Positions 17,385 to 25,623 are shown, numbered from the stretch's first letter. The stretch: 64,000 nucleotides of DNA from DASPHG01 sp963849605 (GCA_963849605.1 CAWKHX010000015.1:682001-746000), one strand, 5' to 3'. The notes: generated by a model from the letters alone, not told the origin. Program-made: numbers and translations.

Positions 17385-18656
17385 CTACGTAGCGAGGGCG
17401 GCAGCCGCGTCCACGAGGCCGTGGCCGTAACGGGAGTCGTATCCCTCGACCCCGAGGTCGCGTGCCGTCTGCTCGAGCTGCGTCGCCACGCGGCCCGGGC
17501 GCGGGTCCTTGCCCAACCGCTGGGTGGCGATCAGGAGCGCGGCGATCGCCGACACGTGCGGCGCCGCCATCGAAGTGCCCTGGTATCCGCCTGGCAGGCC
17601 GAACGACCGCGGCCCGCGGACGAAGGTCTGTTGGTAGATGTCGCGCCCCGTCAGGTCCGGCCGGCAGTGCTGGGCGTCGAGCGGGTTGTCGTCGTTGTCG
17701 GCGTCGTTGCCCCCGCCCGGCGCGACCACGTCGAGGTGATTGCCCGAGTTGGAGTAGTCCGCCTGGCAGAGGTGTTCGGTGGTCGCGCCCACTGAGATCG
17801 CGTAGCGCGCGCGGGCCGGATACGCGACGTTCGCGTCCGACTCGTTGCCGGCGGCAGCCACGACGACCACTCCCTTCGAGTGCGCGAATCGGATCGCTCG
17901 GATGATGCCCGGGACCTGGCGCGCCGTGATCGAGGGGTCGAACTCGAGGCTCAGGTTGATGATGTCCGCCCCGTGCTTGGCGGCCCATCGGATTCCGCGC
18001 GAGATCGCGTATGCGCCGCCCTCGCCGTTCTCGTCCAGCACCCGGACGGGCATGATCTTGGCGTTGTAGGCGAGCCCGGTCACTCCGATGCTGTTGTTCA
18101 CGTGCTGGGCGATGGTGCCGGAGACGTGGGTGCCATGACCGAAGAGGTCGAAGGGGCGCCGGTCGTGGTCGACGAAGTCGCGCCCGGGGACGAACGTGGA
18201 GCGGCGGAGGTCCGGGGCACGGCGGAAGCGCTTGGTGTTCTTGTACGCCGCGCCGGTGTCGACGACCGCCACGACGGCACCGCGGCCGCCCGGCGCACCC
18301 AGCGCGGCTGCGAGGTCCCACGCCTCCGGCGCGTTGATGCTGGCGTCGCCGATGAAGTTCCACTGGAGGTTCGTCCAGCCGGAGGGCTCGCCGATGCGGC
18401 CCGGGTCGTTCCAGATCACGCTTGCGTGCGCCTTGTAGTTCGGCACGGCGTAATCGACGTCGGGGTCGGCGTTGAGGTCGGCGACCGCCTCCTTGACCGT
18501 CTCGCCCGGCTCGACCGAGACGACCTCCGCTGGCTCTCCCTCCGGGTGGACGATGACCTCACCCGGCACGAAGTCGCCCGCGGCCGCAGACGCGGGCGCG
18601 GCCGCGAGCAGGCAGGCGGCCAGGACGACCAGTGCGAGTCGGTTACGGTGCGGCAT
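17385..18656 (-). CDS. Secreted subtilisin-like (S8) serine protease
   Basis: 423 residues with a signal peptide (LALVVLAACLLAAAPASA) and a short I9-like propeptide region (GEVIVHPEGEPAEVVSVEPG). The triad is intact: Asp in VVAVVDTGAAY, His in LFGHGTHVSGTIAQH and Ser in YQGTSMAAPHVSAIAALL; the oxyanion Asn is in VVAAAGNESDAN. The ATG at 18656 (MPHRNR) is chosen because it sets up the signal peptide. It is divergent from the epimerase gene with at most a few bases between start codons. Confidence 0.92.
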   Translation of the reverse strand: MPHRNRLALVVLAACLLAAAPASAAAGDFVPGEVIVHPEGEPAEVVSVEPGETVKEAVADLNADPDVDYAVPNYKAHASVIWNDPGRIGEPSGWTNLQWNFIGDASINAPEAWDLAAALGAPGGRGAVVAVVDTGAAYKNTKRFRRAPDLRRSTFVPGRDFVDHDRRPFDLFGHGTHVSGTIAQHVNNSIGVTGLAYNAKIMPVRVLDENGEGGAYAISRGIRWAAKHGADIINLSLEFDPSITARQVPGIIRAIRFAHSKGVVVVAAAGNESDANVAYPARARYAISVGATTEHLCQADYSNSGNHLDVVAPGGGNDADNDDNPLDAQHCRPDLTGRDIYQQTFVRGPRSFGLPGGYQGTSMAAPHVSAIAALLIATQRLGKDPRPGRVATQLEQTARDLGVEGYDSRYGHGLVDAAAALAT

Positions 18657-18663
18657 CGGGTCT

Positions 18664-19839
18664 ATGTCGGCACGAACACAGTCTGATTCGAGAAGTCTTG
18701 CCGAGCGGGCACCGTTGGAGTACCCCGGCACACGAGTTGCAGTCACAGGGGCCACCGGGTTCATCGGTGCCCATGTCGCACGGCTCCTGGCCGAGCGCGG
18801 TGCGGAGGTAAGGGTGACGCATCGCGATCCGGCGCGGCTGAGCCGGCTCGCGGACGTCGCTGTCACGCCGGTTCAGGCGGACGTGCTCGACCGCGCGGCG
18901 CTCCGGCGCGCTTTCCGCGGCGCGCGGATCGTGTTCCACGGCGCGGGGGTGGTCGCGACCCGGCCGGCCGAGATGGTCTGGAAGGTGAACGCGCTGGGGC
19001 CGCGGCTCGCGGTCGAGGCAGCCGCTGCCGAGGGCGTCGAGCGCGTCGTCCTCACCTCGAGCGTGGGCGGCGTCGGCCCCGCCACCGGCGGCCGCGCGGG
19101 CCGTGAGGACGACGTCTATCGCGGCGGCGGGCTCGGGCTTACCTACGTCGACTCGAAGCACGAGGGCGAGTCCGAGGCGCTCGCCGCCGCGGCGCGATGC
19201 GGCATCGAGGTCGTCGTCGTCAACCCCGCGTACGTGCTTGGGGTCCCGGTGAACCCGCTCGAGCCGGGGGAGACCTCCACGCGGATCGTCGGCAACTACC
19301 TCCGCGGGCGCCTGCCCGCGATCGTCGACGGAGCGACGAACATCGTGCACGTCGAGGACGCGGCGCTCGGCCACCTGCTCGCGGCGGAGCGCGGCGAGCC
19401 GGGAGAGCGCTACATCCTGGGTGGCGAGAACGTCACGTGGGTCGACCTGATCGAGCTGGTCGCGGACCTTTCCGGCCTCCGCCACCCGGTGCTCGTGATC
19501 CCGCGCGACGCCGCCGAGATGATCGCGGCCGCGGGCTCGCTCAGTGGCGGCCTCGTCATCTCGCCGGAGGCGTTCGCCCTCATGGCCCAGGACTGGCGCT
19601 ACTCCTCCGAGAAGGCGAAGCGCGAGCTCGGGTACCGGCCGCGCGGGCTCAAGCCGACGCTGCGCGAGACCGTCGAGTGGTACATGGAGCTGCTCCGGTC
19701 CGGGGCGCTCGCCGGTGGGCGGCCGTCGCCGATGTCCCTCGGGTCGCTGGGCGTAAGGATGGCCGCACGTGCGGGTGGCCTGCGCGTCGCGCACACGGTC
19801 GAGGGGTGGATCGGCCGCCGGCTCGTCGCCGTCGGATGA
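18664..19839 (+). CDS. NAD-dependent epimerase/dehydratase family protein (extended SDR)
   Basis: About 391 residues. The Rossmann motif is RVAVTGATGFIGAHVARLLA and the catalytic YxxxK is in LTYVDSKHEGESEAL, with VVLTSSVGG before it. NIVHVEDAALGHLLA and RYILGGENVTWVDLI are typical of dihydroflavonol-reductase-like sugar or isoprenoid enzymes. The ATG at 18664 leaves only 7 bases to the divergent protease start, so the TTG at 18715 (closer to the fold start) is a real alternative. Its stop overlaps tadA as ATGA, so the two are probably translated together. Confidence 0.83.
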   Translation: MSARTQSDSRSLAERAPLEYPGTRVAVTGATGFIGAHVARLLAERGAEVRVTHRDPARLSRLADVAVTPVQADVLDRAALRRAFRGARIVFHGAGVVATRPAEMVWKVNALGPRLAVEAAAAEGVERVVLTSSVGGVGPATGGRAGREDDVYRGGGLGLTYVDSKHEGESEALAAAARCGIEVVVVNPAYVLGVPVNPLEPGETSTRIVGNYLRGRLPAIVDGATNIVHVEDAALGHLLAAERGEPGERYILGGENVTWVDLIELVADLSGLRHPVLVIPRDAAEMIAAAGSLSGGLVISPEAFALMAQDWRYSSEKAKRELGYRPRGLKPTLRETVEWYMELLRSGALAGGRPSPMSLGSLGVRMAARAGGLRVAHTVEGWIGRRLVAVG

Positions 19840-20306
19840 GCCTCGCCACCACCTTCTTTCCGAAGGACGAGTACTTCATGCGGCTCGCCCTGCGCGAGGC
19901 GGAGCGCGCCCTGGAGCACGAGGACGTGCCGATCGGGTGCGTGATCGCGCGCGATGGGGAGGTTGTCGCCGCGTTCGCGAACGAGCGGGAGCTGCGCCAG
20001 GACCCGACCGCGCACTGCGAGATCCTCGCGCTGCGCGAGGCGGCGAAGTCGGCCGGGAGCTGGCGCCTGAACGCCGATGTGCTCTACGTGACGCTCGAGC
20101 CGTGCGCGATGTGCGCCGGCGCGATCGTGCTCGCTCGTATACCGCGCGTTGTATATGGGGCGACCGATCCGAAAGCCGGTGCGGCCGGGAGCGTGCTCGA
20201 CATCCTCGGCGAACCGCGCCTGAACCACCGCCCTGAGGTCGCCGGCGGGCTCCTCGCCGAGGAATCGGCCGCGCTGCTCCAGACCTTCTTCGGCTCCCGT
20301 CGCTGA
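19836..20306 (+). CDS. tadA: tRNA-specific adenosine deaminase
   Basis: 156 residues. The zinc deaminase motif is complete: His60 and Glu62 in PTAHCEILALREA (HCE rather than the common HAE) and Cys90/Cys93 in LEPCAMCAGAIVLARI. GATDPKAGAAGSVLDIL and LNHRPEV match TadA rather than cytosine deaminase. The enzyme makes inosine at the wobble base of tRNA-Arg(ACG), whose gene is at 3177-3250. Translation is probably coupled to the epimerase by ATGA. Confidence 0.92.
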   Translation: MSLATTFFPKDEYFMRLALREAERALEHEDVPIGCVIARDGEVVAAFANERELRQDPTAHCEILALREAAKSAGSWRLNADVLYVTLEPCAMCAGAIVLARIPRVVYGATDPKAGAAGSVLDILGEPRLNHRPEVAGGLLAEESAALLQTFFGSRR

Positions 20307-20381
20307 GGCGCCTCTCGCCACCCGCCTAAACTGGCGTGGCCATTCGGAGGGGTGCCGGAGTGGTTGAACGGGGCGGTCTTA

Positions 20382-20940
20382 ACTCGATGAGCGATCTCTT
20401 CACGGAGGACGATACCGATAGACTTCATACGGAGAAGTATTCGGTGTGATGGTGCGGGTGCAATGTCACAGCTTCCAGGTGCTGACCAAGCGACGAGCGG
20501 CTGGCGGAGCTCGCTCCGAGAGTGTTGACCTGGGATCCGAATGTCTGGATGGGCGTCGAGATCGAGAACAGGCGCTACGTCAGAGGATGGACTACTTGCG
20601 TGAGGTCGGACGCCGTCGCACGTTTCATCTCGCGCGGAGCCGTTGCTCGGCTCGCTCGAGGGTCTGGACCTGACAGGCATCGACTGGCTGATCGCCGGCG
20701 GCGAGTCGGGCCGCGGCATCGAGCATGAGAAACCGAGTGGGTGAGAGACGCTGCGCGACCGCTGCGCCAGGAAGAGGTGGCGTTCTTCTTCAAGCAGTGG
20801 GGGGCGGACGTAGAAGGCCGGAGGCCGCTGCTGGACGGGCGCACGTGGGCCAGATGCCGACGACCGCAGAAGGCACGCGCGGCGGATCAGGCGCTGGCGA
20901 GCGCCAGACGAAAACGGCGCGGCGCGCGCTCACGTAGGAA
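20382..20940 (+). pseudogene. DUF5131 (phage Gp37/Gp68-like) fragment, multiply frameshifted
   Basis: Pieces in different frames follow the order of DUF5131 proteins: NSMSDLF (from 20382), HSFQVLTKR (20467), TWDPNVWMGVEIENRRYV (20528), RMDYLREV (near 20585), PLLGSLE then GLDLTGIDWLIAGGESG (about 20640-20711), VAFFFKQWG (20777) and RPLLDGRTW (near 20823). The N-terminal about 90 residues, with the Cys-rich radical-SAM-like motif, are missing because the fragment begins at the tRNA break. At least five frame changes are needed. Family assignment is strong by motif recall; it cannot be functional as written. Confidence 0.72.
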
Positions 20941-21240
20941 GAGAGAGCCCTGTCCGAGCTGCTCGTCGAAAAGGAAGCGAATCTGTAGAAGCAGTGTGCC
21001 ATGATCCGCTCGACCAGCGTCGTGATCAGAGGCGAAAATCAGGAAGTACATCGGCGACGCCCTCCTTAGTGATATGGCGATCAAGGAACGTGCTCATAGC
21101 CGAGAAATCCACTTAGGCGTACATCCGCACATACTCGCTACGAGCACCTCAGCAGTAGATCTCTCCCGACAGCGCTCGAAGATCTCGAGCCAGCGATAGT
21201 GACCGTACATGAGAGTGATCATCAAAGAGGCGGAGAAAAA
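20900..21240 (-). pseudogene. Possible TcmP (three-Cys-motif partner) fragment
   Basis: On the minus strand MYFLIFASDHDAG starts at 21051 and, after one frame change, continues RIMAHCFYRFAS, resembling the C-terminal YFLxFATxHxxGxxxM segment of TcmP proteins. Upstream pieces such as TLMYGHYRW (near 21200) may belong to the same gene. TcmP genes usually neighbour DUF5131 genes, which supports the call. The fragment is short and broken, so confidence is limited. Confidence 0.42.
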
Positions 21241-21300
21241 AACGACAAAAAAAATGTAGGTAGGAAAAAAGATAGAAGAAGAATAAAAAAAAAAAAAAAA
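21227..21300 (+). repeat. A-rich low-complexity tract ending in 16 A
   Basis: Almost all A and G with several A-runs (seven, eight, six and finally 16 A at 21285-21300), directly abutting the 3' half of tRNA-Ser. It is completely unlike the GC-rich surroundings. Confidence 0.85.
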
Positions 21301-21384
21301 TCTCGAAAACCGTTGGGGGCCGTTAGGTCCCTCGTGGGTTCGAATCCCACCCCCTCCGCTGTGTAGGGCCCGCGCGGAACGCGG

Positions 21385-21642
21385 CTAGACGGTGACGTGC
21401 AGTGCGCGGACTCCGGGGAACCCGATCGACACCCGTGCGTCGTCTCTGACGATCGTCACGAGCGCGTTATCACAATGCCGGCAGCGCATCACGATGCCCG
21501 CGCCGCGAAAGACATGGGTCGCACCGACCGCGTCTGCGGCGCCGCATCCGCCACATGTCGCGATCGCGGTCGTCATCTCGACTGCAAACACCTCCCGTAG
21601 CAGTCCGGCGACGGCGTTGCCGTCCAGCATCAGCGTGTCCAT
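21385..21642 (-). CDS. DUF6510 small zinc-ribbon-like protein
   Basis: 85 residues beginning MDTLMLDGNAVAGLLREVF, the DUF6510 signature. Two Cys pairs, CGGC (AIATCGGCGAADA) and CRHC (VMRCRHCDNAL), suggest a zinc ribbon. It is the last gene of a minus-strand operon with a flavin reductase and a molybdopterin oxidoreductase, the usual context. The start is set at 21642, one base before the previous stop. Confidence 0.85.
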   Translation of the reverse strand: MDTLMLDGNAVAGLLREVFAVEMTTAIATCGGCGAADAVGATHVFRGAGIVMRCRHCDNALVTIVRDDARVSIGFPGVRALHVTV

Positions 21643-21643
21643 C

Positions 21644-22390
21644 TCAACCTCCCGTGGGTCCGAACCGTTCCGTCTTGATCGCTTGCGGGTCGTGACCGAG
21701 TTGCACGAGCGCCTCGGCAACGGCCTCGACGAACGGCGTCGGTCCACAGACGTAGACCCGTGGCCGCTCCGTCGGAACCGGGCCGACCTCCGCCAGCATC
21801 GCTGAGTCGACGCGGCGTGCGTAACCCGTCCAGCCGGGCGGCGGCGACCGCGTCAGCGTGTGCACCACACGAAGGCCGTCGCCGTTTAGCCGCTCGAGCT
21901 CGGCGCGGTAAATGACGTCTTCCCAGCCGCGTGAGGAGAGGAGGAGGCGTGTGTCGGCGTCGCTTCCGGCAGCCGTACGCAGCCGGATCATCGCCATCAG
22001 CGGGACGACGCCTGACCCGCCGGCGACGAGGAGCAGCGGCCCTCCCTGGGCCGGCTCCCAGACGAAGTAGCCGCCGATCGGGCCCCGAAGCTCGATCTGG
22101 TCGCCCGACCTGAGCTCGTCGGTCAGGTACGGGGAGACCTCGCCGTCGTCGAGGCGCTCGACAGTGAGCTCGACGCGGGTGCCGTCAGGCCCCGATGCGA
22201 TCGAGTAGCTCCGCTGCACCTGGTAGCCGTCCTCGGCCGTGAGGCGCACGTCGACGTGCTGCCCGGCCAAGTGTCCGGGCCAGCCGGGCACTTCGAATGC
22301 GATCGTCTTGACCCGAGGCGTTTCGGATACGACGCCTCGGACTTCCGCGACTTGCCAGTTCAGTCGCCCCAGTACCGCTGCTCGCGCCAT
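21644..22390 (-). CDS. Ferredoxin-NADP reductase-type FAD oxidoreductase
   Basis: 248 residues. FAD motif QRSYSIASGPDG, NAD(P) motif LLLVAGGSGVVPLMAMIR and the C-terminal VYVCGPTPFVEAVAEAL identify the FNR superfamily. No 2Fe-2S domain is attached. It overlaps the upstream molybdopterin oxidoreductase by 31 bases and is followed one base later by DUF6510, so it is probably the electron donor of that oxidoreductase. That pairing is inferred from gene order. Confidence 0.9.
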   Translation of the reverse strand: MARAAVLGRLNWQVAEVRGVVSETPRVKTIAFEVPGWPGHLAGQHVDVRLTAEDGYQVQRSYSIASGPDGTRVELTVERLDDGEVSPYLTDELRSGDQIELRGPIGGYFVWEPAQGGPLLLVAGGSGVVPLMAMIRLRTAAGSDADTRLLLSSRGWEDVIYRAELERLNGDGLRVVHTLTRSPPPGWTGYARRVDSAMLAEVGPVPTERPRVYVCGPTPFVEAVAEALVQLGHDPQAIKTERFGPTGG

Positions 22391-22965
22391 GGATCACCGC
22401 GGTTGTGGTAGCCGTTCACCTCCCAGAACCCGGGCTCGTCCGTGGCGGTGAGTTGCAGCCCTCGCACCCATTTCGCGCTCTTCCAGAAGTAGAGGTGCGG
22501 AACGAGCATGCGCGCCGGGCCGCCGTGCTCGGGTTCGAGCGGCTCACCGTCGTAGCCGAAGGCGATCCAGGCCTTGCCGTCCGTGACGTCCTCAAGCGAC
22601 AGGTTGGTGGTGTAGCCGCCGTCGCAGAACTGAACGACATACTCCGCCGTGGTCTCAAGCCCGTCGAGCAGCGTGTCGACCGAGACGCCCTGCCAGACGG
22701 TGTCGAGCTTCGACCACTTGGTCACGCAGTGGATATCGACGGTGATCTCCTCGCTCGGCAGCGCGCGGAACTCCTCCCAAGTCCAGCGGCGCTGCTCGTC
22801 CAGCTCGCCGACGATCGAGAAGTCCCACTCCTCGAGCGACGTGTGCGGAGTAGGCCCGGCGGAGAGGACCGGGAAGTCGCGCGTGACGTACTGACCGGGA
22901 GGTACGCGCGAGGGATCTGCGTCATCGTCACGGCGCCCTCGGAAACCGCGTGAGATGAGGGGCAT
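22360..22965 (-). CDS. Sulfite oxidase-like molybdopterin-dependent oxidoreductase
   Basis: 201 residues, a single oxidoreductase molybdopterin-binding domain. The molybdenum-ligand Cys is in TVDIHCVTKWSKLDTVWQGV, and the pocket segment GGPARMLVPHLYFWKSAKWV with GFWEVNGYHNRGDPWREQRY closes the domain, as in YedY-like proteins. No signal peptide or dimerisation domain is seen, so it looks cytoplasmic. The TAA of the upstream hydrolase shares one base with its start codon. Confidence 0.9.
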   Translation of the reverse strand: MPLISRGFRGRRDDDADPSRVPPGQYVTRDFPVLSAGPTPHTSLEEWDFSIVGELDEQRRWTWEEFRALPSEEITVDIHCVTKWSKLDTVWQGVSVDTLLDGLETTAEYVVQFCDGGYTTNLSLEDVTDGKAWIAFGYDGEPLEPEHGGPARMLVPHLYFWKSAKWVRGLQLTATDEPGFWEVNGYHNRGDPWREQRYWGD

Positions 22966-23828
22966 TAACTTACGAAGCGCCTGACGAACGCGAGCGCCCG
23001 TTCGGCCACCTCGCGCCAGCCGTCGTCGATGGTCAGTGCGTGACCGCGGTTGGGGACCGTTTCGAACTCGGTGACCGCCGGGTTCCGTCGTTGGCGCTTG
23101 AACGCTGCGTTCGCGATCGCCGGGGCCACTGTGTGGTCTTTCTCTCCCTCGATGATCAGCAGCGGCCCGCGATCCGGGTTCTTGGGGTCCAGCTTTGCTT
23201 GGGTCCGCGGGTTCAGATTGGCATTGGCCATCTGCATAAGCGCGACGCCCGGCGCGGCCACGTGGTAGGTCTCATACAGCCGCTCTGCCTCCTCGTCGTC
23301 GAGCGCGTTCGCCCAGCCGTACTTGAACTGGTCGAGGGTGAGGGTGACGGCACGACCCCGGTTCAAGGGGTTTCGAAGTACCGCGCTCGAGACCCGCAAC
23401 GTTGAGTAAGGCAGCGGCAGCACACCGCGGAACGGTCCGGGATCGATCGCAACCGTCGCGGCGGACAAACCCCGGTCGGCGATGATCTGCGCCAGCAATC
23501 CGCCGGTTGAGTGGCCCATGACCGCCGGCTTCTTCTCAAGTTTCCCGATCACCTCCGCGGTGTGATCGGCGACCTGGCCGAGTGTCTTCTTTGCGAGGAC
23601 CTCGGGGTGCGCCCTGGCCTCTGCGACCGTCTCGGGATCGTCGGGCCAACTCGGGGTCACCGCGGCATAGCCAGCTTCCTCGAACAGGTCGGCCCACCGA
23701 TCCCAGCTGCTCGGCAGCACCCAAAGCCCGTGGATGAACACGACCGGCGTCCGCCCGCTCGCGTTGGCCTGCTCCACCTGTCGGGTCTCCCGGTCAGAGG
23801 ACGTTGTCGGGGATTGCAATTCGGCCAT
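22965..23828 (-). CDS. Alpha/beta hydrolase
   Basis: 287 residues. Oxyanion segment VVFIHGLWVLPSSWDRW, nucleophile elbow VMGHSTGGLLAQ (Ser), acid in LLIIEGEKDHTVAP and His in PNRGHALTIDDGW give a complete triad. The ATG at 23828 (MAELQSP) sits 8-13 bases after AAAGGACGG. It probably heads the operon with the molybdopterin oxidoreductase, flavin reductase and DUF6510. Substrate unknown; it resembles non-haem chloroperoxidase-like esterases. Confidence 0.88.
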   Translation of the reverse strand: MAELQSPTTSSDRETRQVEQANASGRTPVVFIHGLWVLPSSWDRWADLFEEAGYAAVTPSWPDDPETVAEARAHPEVLAKKTLGQVADHTAEVIGKLEKKPAVMGHSTGGLLAQIIADRGLSAATVAIDPGPFRGVLPLPYSTLRVSSAVLRNPLNRGRAVTLTLDQFKYGWANALDDEEAERLYETYHVAAPGVALMQMANANLNPRTQAKLDPKNPDRGPLLIIEGEKDHTVAPAIANAAFKRQRRNPAVTEFETVPNRGHALTIDDGWREVAERALAFVRRFVS

Positions 23829-23950
23829 GGCGTGGACCGTCCTTTCGGGTGGGAGACCGACCCTAAACCCCGCGGTCGCGCCGCGCCACCTTGCTTTGCG
23901 CCGCGGCCCGGTCGTAGGATCGAACCGACAGCAAGCAAGGAGGATTCGCG

Positions 23951-24400
23951 ATGGCAGCCAGCACCGCAAATACGGTCGGCGAGGCCATGCACGTGGGTTG
24001 TGAGTGCATCGGCGAGAACCAGACGCTGCGCGACGCGGCGAAGCGCATGGCGGAGCTCGACGTCGGCGTGATGCCGATCTGCGGCGATGACGATCGCCTG
24101 AAGGGCATGCTCACCGACCGGGACATCGTCGTGAAGGCGCTCGCCCAGGGCCGCGACCCCGCCACCACGATGTGCGGCGAGTTCGCCCAGGGCACGGTGC
24201 GCTGGATCGGCGCCGACGCGTCGTTCGACGAGGCGCTCAGCATGATGCGCGAGCACGCCGTCAAGCGGCTGTGCGTCATGGACGAGAACAAGCAGCTGAG
24301 CGGAATCATCACCGAGCACGACGTCGCCACGCACGCCCCGGAGGGCAAGACCGGCGAACTTGTGGAGGCGATCGCCGTCAAGCCGCCCGACCACTTCTAG
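23951..24400 (+). CDS. Two-CBS-domain protein
   Basis: 149 residues with tandem CBS motifs: VGEAMHVGCECIGENQTLRD to LKGMLTDRDIVVKALAQG, and VRWIGADASFDEALSMMREH to LSGIITEHDVATH. Stand-alone CBS pairs bind adenine nucleotides and sense energy state. A clear AAGGAGG site precedes the ATG. It is divergent from the hydrolase and its stop overlaps that of ltrA by 4 bases. Confidence 0.92.
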   Translation: MAASTANTVGEAMHVGCECIGENQTLRDAAKRMAELDVGVMPICGDDDRLKGMLTDRDIVVKALAQGRDPATTMCGEFAQGTVRWIGADASFDEALSMMREHAVKRLCVMDENKQLSGIITEHDVATHAPEGKTGELVEAIAVKPPDHF

Positions 24401-25623
24401 CCGCCGCCTGAGTTCAGGCGCGTTCTGCGCGGCCGCTCGGCGAGCACGAGCGCCGCCAAGAGCGCGGTGAGAGAGGCGGCCACGATCAGCCCGTCGGTGC
24501 CGCTGGCGAGCGGCACGGCGGCGAGCAGCGCGACGACGGCCAGGGCCCGCGGCAGGGTCTGCTTGTGGCCGAGCCTCGCGGTGCAGGCCATCAGACCGCC
24601 GAGGAAGAGGGCGGGGCCGCCGAGCGCGACGAGTGCTCCCGCGTAGTGCAGGCCGTCCGTCGGATGTTCGAGCACGAGCTCATCGCCGACCGCGACAAGG
24701 ACGATCCCGCCAACGATCGGGAGGTGCAGGTAGGTGTAGATGTCGCGACCGATGCGGCCCCGCTCCTCGGCTGTGGCCGCGCGGATCCGCTCCAGGACCG
24801 CGCCGGCCGCCTGGTCGAAGTACAGCCACCAGAGCGCCGTCGAGGACAGGAAGGCGAGCAGGAGCGCGGCAGCTACGTCGATGCTCAACCCCGTATCCGA
24901 GGCGGTAACGCCGGCCAGCACGACGGTCTCGCCGAGCACGATGATCACAAAGAGCTGAAAGCGCTCGCCGAAGTGGGCACCCTCGATCTGCCACTGGCTC
25001 ATCGGTGTAGCGCCCACGCCCGGCAGCCAGTACGTGGCCAGCGGCGCCACGAGGTCAAGCCCAAGAGCACCTAGCCACAGAACCCAGCGCAACCCCTCGG
25101 TGTCAACGAGGCCGCCCGCGATCCACAGTGGCGCCGAGAGCACGCTCCAAGCCAGAATCTGCCGGAAGTTCTGGTTGAACCGACCGCGTGGCGTGACCGC
25201 GACGACGAACGAGTTACGTCCGATCTGCAGCCCCGTGTAGGCGCACGCGAAGAGCAGCGCCTGCTCGCCGAATCCGTCCGGGATCGCGACCGCCATCAGA
25301 AGGCTTGCCAGCATCACGAAGATCAGCACGAGCCGGACCGGCACCGTGTCCGGGTCGAACCAGTTGGTCATCCACGTGGTGTAGGTCCAAGCCCAGTACA
25401 GCGCGACGAGCATGAACGCCGTCTCGGCCGCGCCCGACCAGGTGAGGTTCTCGACCAGGTGGTGCGAGAGCTGGGTGACCGCGAAGACGTAGACGAGGTC
25501 GAAGAACAGCTCGAAGGACGTCGCCCGCTGCTCGCCCTCGCGAGTCCGAGCGATCGGCAAGTCCGGGATGATCTGGCTGGTAGTTGTTGAGGGCGGGGTC
25601 AGGAGTTCGCCAACGACTTCCAT
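24397..25623 (-). CDS. ltrA: Low temperature requirement protein A (LtrA) family membrane protein
   Basis: 408 residues with about ten membrane segments. The family signature ATSFELFFDLVYVFAVTQLS is near residue 33, followed by LYWAWTYTTWMTNWFDPD and FQLFVIIVLGETVVLAGV. LtrA was named for cold growth in Listeria; molecular function is unknown. Its ATG at 25623 lies 25 bases inside the end of the TIR-like gene, so the two are co-transcribed and perhaps translationally coupled. Confidence 0.9.
   Translation of the reverse strand: MEVVGELLTPPSTTTSQIIPDLPIARTREGEQRATSFELFFDLVYVFAVTQLSHHLVENLTWSGAAETAFMLVALYWAWTYTTWMTNWFDPDTVPVRLVLIFVMLASLLMAVAIPDGFGEQALLFACAYTGLQIGRNSFVVAVTPRGRFNQNFRQILAWSVLSAPLWIAGGLVDTEGLRWVLWLGALGLDLVAPLATYWLPGVGATPMSQWQIEGAHFGERFQLFVIIVLGETVVLAGVTASDTGLSIDVAAALLLAFLSSTALWWLYFDQAAGAVLERIRAATAEERGRIGRDIYTYLHLPIVGGIVLVAVGDELVLEHPTDGLHYAGALVALGGPALFLGGLMACTARLGHKQTLPRALAVVALLAAVPLASGTDGLIVAASLTALLAALVLAERPRRTRLNSGGG

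Larger units (their letters stand above)
20380..21303. other. 924-base segment inside tRNA-Ser
   Basis: Unlike everything around it, this segment has no intact gene, carries many frame breaks and ends in an A-rich tail. It begins in the middle of a DUF5131-like coding sequence directly at the tRNA break and contains part of a second, opposite-strand gene. TCT occurs at both junctions (20377-20379 and 21301-21303), which could be a 3-base duplication or chance. No transposase, integrase, reverse transcriptase or terminal inverted repeat is seen. Gap filling with poor reads is a serious alternative to a real insertion. Confidence 0.7.
20346..21358 (+). tRNA. tRNA-Ser (CGA) interrupted in the anticodon loop
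   Basis: Two separated pieces rebuild a full 89-base class II tRNA. The 5' piece (20346-20379) has acceptor GGAGGGG, the D-arm and GCGGTCT. The 3' piece (21304-21358) has CGAAAACCG, a long variable arm (GGGGGCC/GGTCCC), T-arm GTGGG-TTCGAAT-CCCAC and CCCCTCC-G. Joined, the loop reads CT-CGA-AA, so Ser(CGA). Between them are 924 bases, flanked by a TCT on both sides. As it stands the gene is broken unless the insert is removed from the RNA or is an assembly fault. Confidence 0.85.

Noticed and set aside
16891..18363. 490-residue minus-strand ORF
   Set aside because: Shadow over the stress protein and the protease gene, without any recognisable domain.
20380..21303. Group I intron in tRNA-Ser
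   Set aside because: Position fits, but no conserved P/Q/R/S core is visible, the segment cannot end in the required G, and it contains broken coding sequence.
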